Source: Methanolobus vulcani (GTDB taxonomy: Archaea > Halobacteriota > Methanosarcinia > Methanosarcinales > Methanosarcinaceae). From it: a DNA stretch of 64,000 nucleotides. The stretch's first letter is position 1; each line of letters begins with the position of its first letter. The stretch is from positions 1 to 64,000 of the forward strand of contig NZ_FNCA01000009.1 in assembly GCF_900100715.1 (NCBI RefSeq). The letters run 5' to 3'. Position numbers and translations under genes: made by a program. Shown piece after piece: positions 56,989-64,000 of this stretch. The notes under the pieces were generated by a model. The model saw only the letters and a list, made by a program, of their open reading frames with translations, had not been told where the DNA came from and did no database searches.

Positions 56989-58371
56989 TTAATCCCACTT
57001 AACAAAACTCCTTTTCAACACAAACAAGGACACAGGTATCAGCAACACCGACAAAAGCACCAGATGGAAGTGTAGCTGAGCAAGGAAAATCATTCCCATA
57101 ACCACAGGACCGATAGCCAGCACATAGCTTGCAAATGTACCGGCGTTATATAGTGAAAATGTTGTGTTAAGACCGGTCAGGTAAACAGTCACCGAAACAA
57201 CATACATTGAAACTGCAACGAACAGCAGGATGATGTGAACAATATCGATCAATCTGCCCGCATAGATGGTAGCTGCCACAACCACCAGAAAAGGAAACAC
57301 ATTCAGCAGTGAATAACTGTTGAGCTTGCTTCTAAGAACATCAGCAACCGTTAGAGGAAGGAAAGAGTACGAGCTGAACATGTCAAACTCAACCAGCCAG
57401 TTGTACATGGAAGACGCCATCATGCCTACAACCACTGTAAAAACCACAAGTGTGTCCAGCCCTGGTACAGCTTTAAGCAACTGAGGCAGGAACAGCCATA
57501 CAAGCAAAACAGGCACAAGGAATGAGAATACTATTTTTCCGGCACCTCCTTCACTGCGGCTGAAATCAAGATAATCCTTTGTCATAAAATGAGAGTAACC
57601 ATAGAAATCCAGTTTGTCAGAAATTTCACTGAACCTGTTCCTGTAATGTTTCTGAGATTGCGGATAATCCACTTTCAGGAAAATCAGTGATATTATAGAT
57701 GGTACTAGAACAAGAACAATACAGGTAATCAGAACTTTCAGGGAAGGCTCAGTATATAGAACAAAGGAAGGAAGCCTGTAGAATACATCAAACTCGAGTC
57801 CCTGGAAGAAAATCAGGAACAATACTGGAATCAATAGTAGCAGGAAAAGAGCCTTCTTGCCAAGATTAGCATAGATTGTGGATAGTAAGAATACAAACGA
57901 TAGACCGATGCAGAATGAAAAGAACAGTGTCAACAGCAATAGGAAGAATGAATAATGCATGTCAATTATGATGGCTCCTGCCACAAATCCCACTGTGAAC
58001 GGCAGCACATACAAGAAGAAATAATAGATAACATCCTTGACAATGAAATTAGCAAAAATGGTTCTCTCAGATATCGGAAGTGTCCTTGAAGAATAGGCTA
58101 GCAGACTTGCCTGTCCGAATCTCCTGTTCATAACTTCCCTGCCTAGCAGACCGAAACCTCCAACCATTGAACCCATGAAAAGCAACAGGTAATGTATTCC
58201 CAGCAGCACATCGGTCTGGCTAATTATCCTCCAGAATATTATCATGGAAAGTGAGAGTAACATGGAAGCGGCTGCAATCACAGCCGGAAATAGGGCAAAG
58301 CCTCTATCCCCGAAGAATGCGGAATGCATCCTCCATTCTTCCTTCATCATGCTCCTGAACAGCTCGAACAT
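56989..58371 (-). CDS. ABC transporter permease
   Basis: 460 residues from ATG 58371, with GAGGTG upstream, 10 bases after the ATPase stop. About ten to twelve transmembrane helices in two sets, no large outside domain; ABC-2-like. An amphipathic start (MFELFRSMMKEEWRMHSAFFG) precedes the first helix. Forms an export-type transporter with the ATPase gene; the cargo is unknown. Confidence 0.85.
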   Translation of the reverse strand: MFELFRSMMKEEWRMHSAFFGDRGFALFPAVIAAASMLLSLSMIIFWRIISQTDVLLGIHYLLLFMGSMVGGFGLLGREVMNRRFGQASLLAYSSRTLPISERTIFANFIVKDVIYYFFLYVLPFTVGFVAGAIIIDMHYSFFLLLLTLFFSFCIGLSFVFLLSTIYANLGKKALFLLLLIPVLFLIFFQGLEFDVFYRLPSFVLYTEPSLKVLITCIVLVLVPSIISLIFLKVDYPQSQKHYRNRFSEISDKLDFYGYSHFMTKDYLDFSRSEGGAGKIVFSFLVPVLLVWLFLPQLLKAVPGLDTLVVFTVVVGMMASSMYNWLVEFDMFSSYSFLPLTVADVLRSKLNSYSLLNVFPFLVVVAATIYAGRLIDIVHIILLFVAVSMYVVSVTVYLTGLNTTFSLYNAGTFASYVLAIGPVVMGMIFLAQLHFHLVLLSVLLIPVSLFVLKRSFVKWD

Positions 58372-58381
58372 TACCGGCACC

Positions 58382-59083
58382 TCAGTTCACAAGTTCAAGG
58401 AAGAAATCTTCAAGCGGCCTGTCACCAATCGCAGGGTCGTCCATATTTCCTGAGAAAACCAGCTTTCCCTTGTAGATTATACCCATACTGCTGCATATTT
58501 CCCTGGCAATTTCCAGAATGTGGGTCGATATAAAAACCGTGCCTCCCTTGCTCACATAGTCCCTTAGATAATCCTTGACCTTGCGCTGCATCAACGGATC
58601 GAGATTAATAAGAGGTTCATCGATTATCACAAGTTCAGGCTCGTGCAGAAAAGCCTGTGCAAGCATCAGTTTTTGTCTTGTTCCTCTGGAAAGATCTTTG
58701 CAGAGAATGTCTTTCTGGCCTGCAAAATCAAGATATGTGAACCACCATTCACATTTATCTTCAAAAGCTTCAAGCTTTCTTATTTTTGCAACAAAATGCA
58801 GGTATTCTTCAGCCGTAAGGAAACTTGGTGGTGTTTCCTGCTCAGGAATGATACCAGTAAGCTCTTTTACTCTCAAAGGATTGGCAAGCACATCGACTCC
58901 AAGCACTGAAACCTCACCTTCAGTAGGCTTAATCTGACCGGTGAGCATTTTTATCATTGTTGTTTTGCCTGAACCATTCGGACCCAGAAGGCCAAATAGT
59001 TCACCTTTTTTGACTTCAAGGTCAACGGCATCCACAGCTTTTGTATCACCGAAATTCTTTGAGAGATTCTTTACGGTTATCAA
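58382..59083 (-). CDS. ABC transporter ATP-binding protein
   Basis: 233 residues from TTG 59083, which has AGGTAG 5 bases upstream (another TTG lies five codons earlier). Walker A GPNGSGKTT, a variant signature LSRGTRQKLML in place of LSGGQ, Walker B LVIIDEP and the H-loop STHIL are present. The RGTRQ signature form is typical of ABC-2 exporters. Operon with the permease. Confidence 0.93.
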   Translation of the reverse strand: MITVKNLSKNFGDTKAVDAVDLEVKKGELFGLLGPNGSGKTTMIKMLTGQIKPTEGEVSVLGVDVLANPLRVKELTGIIPEQETPPSFLTAEEYLHFVAKIRKLEAFEDKCEWWFTYLDFAGQKDILCKDLSRGTRQKLMLAQAFLHEPELVIIDEPLINLDPLMQRKVKDYLRDYVSKGGTVFISTHILEIAREICSSMGIIYKGKLVFSGNMDDPAIGDRPLEDFFLELVN

Positions 59084-59186
59084 GGTATCTACCTGCAAGT
59101 ATTGGGTTGGTTTTCTGTTAACCTATAATTATAGTTTTGAAAAGTATAAATAAGTAAAGAAAAGAAAAAGTTCTCAAAAGAGAACT

Positions 59187-60392
59187 TCAGCAACTGTCGT
59201 CAGCAAATAACTGCTTTGCAAAAGCAATTCTTTCTCCAAGACCCGGACCTTCAAACTCCTCTGCAACCTTCTCAAGCGTGTCAGGTATCGGAATATGCTG
59301 AGGACATGCATCCAGGCACTGGCCACATTGCACACACTGTGAAGCAAAGTTTGTCTCGGCACCTCTGAGAATTCCACCCATTTTCGCAGCATACATCATC
59401 TTAAGTCTGTCCTCGCCACCAAACATGTGCAAGTTGTTGTAGACCTCAAAACATGCAGGGATATCGACTTCTTCAGGACATGGCATACAATATCTGCATG
59501 CGGTACAGTTGATCTTCATAAGCTCACCGTACTTCTCTGCGGCCCTTTCCACAAGTTGCAGCTCTTTTTCGGTCAATGAGTTTGGAAGACCATCATCTGC
59601 AACCTTCAGATTCTCTTGAACGTGTTCCGGTGCACTCATACCTGAAAGCACAACTGTAACTTCCGGATGATTCCATACCCACCGCAGAGCCCATTCAACC
59701 GGACTGCGTTTCACATCAGCCTCATTCCATATATCCAGAATCTCCTTTGGAACAGGATCCGCAAGATTTCCACCACGCAAAGGTTCCATTATCACAACAG
59801 CAAGACCTTTGGAAGCGGCATATTCCAGACCTGCTGTTCCTGCCTGGACGTTGGTATCCAGGAAATTGTACTGTATCTGGCAGAAATCCCAGTCGTAGGC
59901 ATCGATTATAGGTGCAAAGTCCTCCGGGTCACCATGATAGGAAAAACCGGCATTGATTATGCGACCATCTGCCTTTGCTTTGTCAAGGAATTCAAGCACA
60001 CCTATTTCCTTAATTGTTTTCCAGCTACTGCCTACAAGACTGTGTACAAGATAGTAATCGATATGATCAGTATTGAGTTTCTCAAGCTGTGCGTTGAGGA
60101 ACTTATCCATATCCTCCAGCCTTTTAACCATCCACTGAGGTAATTTTGTAGCGAGCTTTACCTTTCCCCTGTATCCGTCTGCAAGAGCATCGGCAAGGAA
60201 AGTCTCACTTTCTCCCATGTGATAAGGCCATGCAGTGTCAACATAGTTCACGCCATTGTCTATGCATGTGCGAACCATATCAGTTGCCGTCTTGTCATCT
60301 ATACTTCCATCTTCTTTCACCGGCAGGCGCATGGCGCCAAAACCCAGTATTGAAAGCTCATCACCGTTCTTTGGATTTTTCCTGTATAACAT
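59187..60392 (-). CDS. Aldo/keto reductase with C-terminal 4Fe-4S domain
   Basis: 401 residues. The AKR barrel has the catalytic tetrad: Asp in YVDTAWPY, Tyr in the same element, Lys in LATKLP and His in YYLVHSL. After residue 290 come CTACRYCMPCP and CVQCGQCLDACP, a ferredoxin-like two-cluster domain. This fusion is frequent in anaerobes and methanogens; electrons probably come from or go to ferredoxin. The substrate is not evident. Confidence 0.92.
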   Translation of the reverse strand: MLYRKNPKNGDELSILGFGAMRLPVKEDGSIDDKTATDMVRTCIDNGVNYVDTAWPYHMGESETFLADALADGYRGKVKLATKLPQWMVKRLEDMDKFLNAQLEKLNTDHIDYYLVHSLVGSSWKTIKEIGVLEFLDKAKADGRIINAGFSYHGDPEDFAPIIDAYDWDFCQIQYNFLDTNVQAGTAGLEYAASKGLAVVIMEPLRGGNLADPVPKEILDIWNEADVKRSPVEWALRWVWNHPEVTVVLSGMSAPEHVQENLKVADDGLPNSLTEKELQLVERAAEKYGELMKINCTACRYCMPCPEEVDIPACFEVYNNLHMFGGEDRLKMMYAAKMGGILRGAETNFASQCVQCGQCLDACPQHIPIPDTLEKVAEEFEGPGLGERIAFAKQLFADDSC

Positions 60393-60503
60393 CCTTTTAT
60401 GCTCCGTTTAAGGTATCTAAGTGACTAATCAGTCATTAAACTCTAAGATTACTTAAAGGCTCTGCAAAGGAAATATAAATAATAAAAAAGTCCATTTTCC
60501 TAT

Positions 60504-61205
60504 ATGCCTTCTAACCAAGATCGCGAAAACAAAACTCCTCATCTTCCAGAGGATTATGATGCTAAGATATCTACCGTTCTCCCTTATTACAGATCATTTC
60601 ATGAAGAGACCATAAATCTTGTCAGATCACTCCCGAAACCACCAAAAGTATGGATGGATACAGGATGTGGAACCGGGACATTTATCGCAAAAGCGATTGA
60701 ACATTTCCCTGATACAAAGTTCCTCATGCTCGACCCTTCAGAAGGAATGCTAAAGCAAACAAGGGAAAAACTCTCATCATGTTCCTGTGACAGAGTTAAA
60801 ATTCTCGAAGCTTCCGCAACCCAGGATTTCACTCAGGAACTCAGTGAACAAACAGACGTAATTACGGCAATCCAGTGTCATCACTACCTTGATATGGAAA
60901 ACAGAAAAAAAGCGGTTGCAAAATGCTATGAACTGCTCAAAGATGGCGGATTTTTCATCACATTCGAGAACATCAGCCCACTTACAAAAGAAGGTATCAG
61001 CGTTGGTAAAAGATACTGGGCGGATTTTCAGAGAGTCCACAAAAGAACTGAGGAAGAAATAGAGATTCACCTGGAACGTTTTGGTACTGAATACTTCCCC
61101 ATTACAGTTGAGGAACATCTCAAACTGCTTAGGGAAACAGGATTCAGGACCGTGGAACTTTTCTGGTACTCTTACATGCAGGCTGGTTTTTATTGTATAA
61201 AGTAA
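60504..61205 (+). CDS. Class I SAM-dependent methyltransferase
   Basis: 233 residues. SAM-binding motif I MDTGCGTGTFIAKAIEHFP, motif II LMLDPSEGML and the motif with AIQCHHYLDM are clear. The C-terminal third, with RVHKRTEEEI, is not family-specific. Substrate unknown. Single gene, with a short leader after a TATA-like AAATATAAATAA near 60470. Confidence 0.9.
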   Translation: MPSNQDRENKTPHLPEDYDAKISTVLPYYRSFHEETINLVRSLPKPPKVWMDTGCGTGTFIAKAIEHFPDTKFLMLDPSEGMLKQTREKLSSCSCDRVKILEASATQDFTQELSEQTDVITAIQCHHYLDMENRKKAVAKCYELLKDGGFFITFENISPLTKEGISVGKRYWADFQRVHKRTEEEIEIHLERFGTEYFPITVEEHLKLLRETGFRTVELFWYSYMQAGFYCIK

Positions 61206-61217
61206 AAAAGTAGTATT

Positions 61218-61673
61218 TTACTTTAATTCGCTTTCTGCTTCTGGTACCAATACAGAACTCTTATATTCAACAGGGGTGAACTTTACGGCAATCGCACGAA
61301 CAATACCCAAAACCAGAAGCAATGCTGCAAACGCAAGTAAGGTCTCTGTTTCAAATTCATGGCCGTAGATCAGTACAGTGATTTCACGCATGACTATCAA
61401 TATGGTTGCGTCGGTCACATATGTAAGCCTGATCCTTTCATGTACCTGATAATCTGCAAAAGCCTTGAAAAAATCAATAAGCACAAAGATTGTCAGTACA
61501 CTGTACACTACCTGACTGAAACCTCCTTTTTTCAGCCATACCAGTCCTATATTCTGGAAAACATTGAACATTCCTACAATTATTGCCAGCAGAAGTATGT
61601 AAAGGACAATTACCGTAACCAGATGAATGATCTTCCTGAATATTTTTTCATGCGATAACATATTATAGTTCAT
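61218..61673 (-). CDS. PsiE-like membrane protein
   Basis: 151 residues with four transmembrane segments (about 17-38, 55-72, 88-105 and 113-132). The overall pattern and ADYQVHERIRLTYVTDATILIVMREITVLIYG match the phosphate-starvation-inducible PsiE family. Function unknown; no phosphate regulon gene is adjacent. Confidence 0.85.
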   Translation of the reverse strand: MNYNMLSHEKIFRKIIHLVTVIVLYILLLAIIVGMFNVFQNIGLVWLKKGGFSQVVYSVLTIFVLIDFFKAFADYQVHERIRLTYVTDATILIVMREITVLIYGHEFETETLLAFAALLLVLGIVRAIAVKFTPVEYKSSVLVPEAESELK

Positions 61674-61789
61674 AGCAAGCCTGCTAATCTCTAATGATTC
61701 AAAATATGTTATTTATATGTGCATATCATGTATTTCTTTTCTAGCATTGACGATTATTTGGGACTGTTATATGCAGAAAAATTGACAAT

Positions 61790-62947
61790 TCAGTATCTTA
61801 GAAGCGCACCCACATCATCATCAGATTCAAGGAAGTCCTCTTTTTCTACAAACTCAACCTTTGCACCTGTGCGCTGTGCCATCTCATAGAGTTCTTCTAT
61901 CACATTGACAACCAATGTTGGACCTCCACACCTGTCACATTCTTTTGGAGCATTGGCGTTTGCCTGAAGGTTCTGGCATCTCTCACATATCCAGCCGGGA
62001 ACAGAAGAATCTTTCAGTATGAGCAGGGTGTTAACTCTTGCCTGTTCAAGTGCATTCTTAACATCTTCAAAGCCATGAACAGCGAGCCCGCCTTTGAGAA
62101 TCGCACTTTTCAGTTCTTCACCCACCGTTATGGCCTCGGAATGCTCACTCTTCTGAAGCACGGCATCTCCGGCTTCTACCAGTTCATCCCGTGGAATATC
62201 AATAGGAACATCAATAACACCCAGAACCTTCTGCTGGACTTCATATGGCAGCATTTCCATAAGCTGCTGTTTTGCCTCCCCGGGTCCTGCAAGAACAAAA
62301 CCTCTTGTCTGAAGCTGATCACATGTTCCCTGGACATTTTCAGCAACCTCTGAGAGGAAGGATTTGATAGCGCCTTTTCTCAGATGGTTGAAACGCATCT
62401 GACTCCAGCCACCTTTTTTGTGCTTATTCATAAGGTCTGTTGAGAGGTGTTTTTTCTCCTCTGCAATATCTGAACGTATGCAGGTGAACTTAGCCTCCTG
62501 GGAATCAACCAGAAGCACACCATAGTCCTCATAATCGGCTCTTAATTTCGCCAGTGGAAGCAGATAAGGTGATGTGTCAAGAACAAAAGATTGCTCCGGT
62601 TCCACTGCAAGCCTGTGAACACGTAGGAAAGATTCTTTTGAACTTGCGAAGATAATTCTTCCCTTCTCACCTGAAATTGCTGCATCAAAAACTGCGGGTT
62701 CTGCCATCTCAAATGTCTTTTCGAATTCTGAGCGAAGTTCAGGGTCCAGAGCTTTTTTGATAGCACTCACTCTTGAATCTATAAATATACGGTTCAGGTG
62801 CTCATTTTCCCTTCCGGATACAGGAAGATAAACTGAAAGGTAGACTGGTTTTTCATCATAGATATCTGCCAGTGCCCTGATATCAATATCCGTTACTGGA
62901 AGCAGTTCCTCATTAATTATCTCTTTTTGACCTTTAGATGATTGCAT
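61790..62947 (-). CDS. Vms1/eRF1-like (baeRF-type) protein with zinc ribbon
   Basis: 385 residues. The N-terminal VLRF1/eRF1-like domain holds the loop KKGGWSQMRFNHLRK near residue 180, which corresponds to the catalytic GGQ/GxSQ loop of eRF1 and Vms1. The middle domain resembles eRF1 domain 3, and a C-terminal zinc ribbon (CERCQNL...CDRCGG) lies near 320-345. Vms1-like factors release nascent chains from stalled ribosomes; a role in ribosome rescue is inferred. Divergent from the gene at 63005. Confidence 0.88.
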   Translation of the reverse strand: MQSSKGQKEIINEELLPVTDIDIRALADIYDEKPVYLSVYLPVSGRENEHLNRIFIDSRVSAIKKALDPELRSEFEKTFEMAEPAVFDAAISGEKGRIIFASSKESFLRVHRLAVEPEQSFVLDTSPYLLPLAKLRADYEDYGVLLVDSQEAKFTCIRSDIAEEKKHLSTDLMNKHKKGGWSQMRFNHLRKGAIKSFLSEVAENVQGTCDQLQTRGFVLAGPGEAKQQLMEMLPYEVQQKVLGVIDVPIDIPRDELVEAGDAVLQKSEHSEAITVGEELKSAILKGGLAVHGFEDVKNALEQARVNTLLILKDSSVPGWICERCQNLQANANAPKECDRCGGPTLVVNVIEELYEMAQRTGAKVEFVEKEDFLESDDDVGALLRY

Positions 62948-63004
62948 AAAATATCTAATACAGAGTTCTATATAAATTTATTTAGCATGGTTAAATGTGA
63001 TGGA

Positions 63005-64000
63005 ATGAACCTTAAAAGAATAATTCTGAAAAATGGTTCATCAAAAAGAGTAAATAACCGCTATGACAGATTTTTATATATGACTCCTGTAGCTCCATCA
63101 TCTAATACTGCAGACATCCTTTCAAGCTCACGAAAATATATCATTTCAATTCTTGACAATATTCCACAGTCACTTAAAGACGCAAGCAGTGAAGTTGTGG
63201 TTGAGTTCGTGTGTGATGAACTGAGAAAGATACCCGTACCTCTTCTTGGTTCCATACTTGCAAAGGCTGTTGAGAGTAAGTATGGAGGAAAGAAAGCTAA
63301 CGACGAGTCCCTCTACGAACTCGGAAAAATGCTCCAGAGTATGAAGGATTCTGATGATGATTTCCAGAAAGAGCTTGAGAAGATCAACATCTTCCTGCCC
63401 GAGATCATGCAGGCCATAACTACACAGGAACAGAGAATGATAGACAGGGATGCTCCCGATCTTCAGGTGCTGAATGCAACACTGGACCTGAAATATCCCA
63501 TGAACGATGATGAGCTGAGGATCATTCTTTCAAATACTGGTGGCAGTTCCGTCATGGTGGATGAAATAGTCCTTGAGATAGAGAACTGGGAACCTGAAAT
63601 TAATGTAGACCTCAGCATGCCAGCAGCTCCGATGCAGATGATTTTTCTTAAAACTGAGCTTTCAGTTGAAAGAACCGAGTATCCGCTTTTCAATCTGAAT
63701 TCGATTCAACCACGCATATTTGGAGAAAGAGGAGATGGTGCAGAAATCATTGTAATACAGATTTCTTCACTTAATAACGCAAAATACAGCATTAGACTGA
63801 AAATACCCTGGCAAGATCTCTCTACTGGAAATAAAGGGTTCTTAAACTATCCTGCTTCTGAAGAAAAGCCCCTGGAAATCGCATTTCCTTATTCACCTGG
63901 ATGGAATCAGTATATACAAATAGATTCACTTCTGGAAAGTCAGAAAATATTTGATCAGATGCAACTGAAACTCACAAAAGTCAGATCAATACTGAAAAAT
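63005..64000 (+). CDS. Unrecognised protein, 3' end beyond window
   Basis: The frame is open for 332 codons to the last base of the window, so the gene is partial. The ATG at 63005 is preferred over one at 62987, since a TATA box (TATATAAAT, 62970-62978) would start transcription near 62998. The protein starts with helical segments (SRKYIISILDNIPQSLKDAS), has an Asp/Glu-rich helix near 105-130 (SMKDSDDDFQKELEKI), and then beta-rich domains with Ile/Val/Pro. No signal peptide. Not recognised; possibly a scaffold or adhesion-like cytoplasmic protein. Confidence 0.75.
   Translation, partial: MNLKRIILKNGSSKRVNNRYDRFLYMTPVAPSSNTADILSSSRKYIISILDNIPQSLKDASSEVVVEFVCDELRKIPVPLLGSILAKAVESKYGGKKANDESLYELGKMLQSMKDSDDDFQKELEKINIFLPEIMQAITTQEQRMIDRDAPDLQVLNATLDLKYPMNDDELRIILSNTGGSSVMVDEIVLEIENWEPEINVDLSMPAAPMQMIFLKTELSVERTEYPLFNLNSIQPRIFGERGDGAEIIVIQISSLNNAKYSIRLKIPWQDLSTGNKGFLNYPASEEKPLEIAFPYSPGWNQYIQIDSLLESQKIFDQMQLKLTKVRSILKN

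Noticed and set aside
1-64000. CRISPR arrays, complete insertion sequences or integrase/att structures
   Set aside because: No regularly spaced direct repeats and no transposase or integrase genes were found by eye. Only the tRNA-Lys gene could serve as an attachment site, with no partial copy seen nearby.

Overview
The window looks like a chromosomal segment of a methanogenic archaeon of the order Methanosarcinales. A Methanolobus- or Methanococcoides-like methylotroph is my inference. Direct signs of an archaeon are the archaeal-type 16S rRNA 5' end, archaeal DnaG, a multi-OB-fold RPA, archaeosine synthase ArcS, HerA-NurA, a four-subunit pyruvate:ferredoxin oxidoreductase, PGF-CTERM-type secreted proteins, many small UPF/DUF families shared by methanogens, and TATA-box promoters (CTTATATA type) instead of bacterial -35/-10 boxes. 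Several genes appear to start at TTG behind a good Shine-Dalgarno site.

Layout. 0-0.64 kb: 5' end of a 16S rRNA gene leaving the window on the minus strand, with a leader and two TATA boxes. 0.64-8.3 kb: a LeuA/CimA-type synthase with an apparent N-terminal frameshift, a chemoreceptor with almost no external domain, TatD, an MBL hydrolase, a YgiQ radical SAM protein and a surface protein. 8.4-10.8 kb (minus): a GlcD/GlcF-type 2-hydroxyacid dehydrogenase pair. 10.9-15.2 kb: ArcS, an acetyltransferase, UPF0058 and DnaG. 15.9-25.8 kb: a nucleic-acid and RNA-end-processing neighbourhood with a flavin disulfide reductase, RtcA, KptA/Tpt1, RPA, three CBS-domain proteins, an Rnl3-type RNA ligase and a degenerate translational GTPase. 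About 700 bases without a convincing gene inside this block (21.1-21.8 kb) fold on paper into a chain of nested hairpins and may be a structured RNA. 25.8-37 kb: a KaiC-like ATPase, SpoIIM, two subtilisin-like proteases, a core MetE-like methyltransferase with a decayed partial copy, and APC and SSS transporters. 37.3-46 kb: NurA-HerA, a frameshifted membrane protein gene, tRNA-Lys(CTT), a PGF-CTERM protein, a ribbon-helix-helix regulator, a TIM-barrel/UPF0201/UPF0200 cluster and Dus. 46-48.9 kb: the porGDAB operon. 49-54.3 kb: Nth, DUF3303, AlkD, a SulP transporter, a VOC protein and a QueG-like Fe-S protein. 54.6-56.6 kb: an AT-rich two-gene cassette (YwgA/Panacea-like plus SAMHD1-like HD phosphohydrolase), flanked downstream by a long inverted repeat. 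57-64 kb: an ABC exporter, an Fe-S aldo/keto reductase, a methyltransferase, PsiE, a Vms1/eRF1-like protein and an unrecognised gene cut by the window end.

The best candidates for undescribed biology are (1) the putative structured RNA at 21.13-21.81 kb ahead of a CBS-CBS-RNA ligase operon, within 5 kb of RtcA and KptA; (2) the AT-rich YwgA-like/HD-phosphohydrolase pair, which has the look of a toxin-antitoxin or defence module; and (3) the decayed copy of the MetE-like gene beside two paralogous secreted subtilases. The two single-base frameshifts both lie at homopolymers and could be sequencing errors, so they need checking against raw reads.
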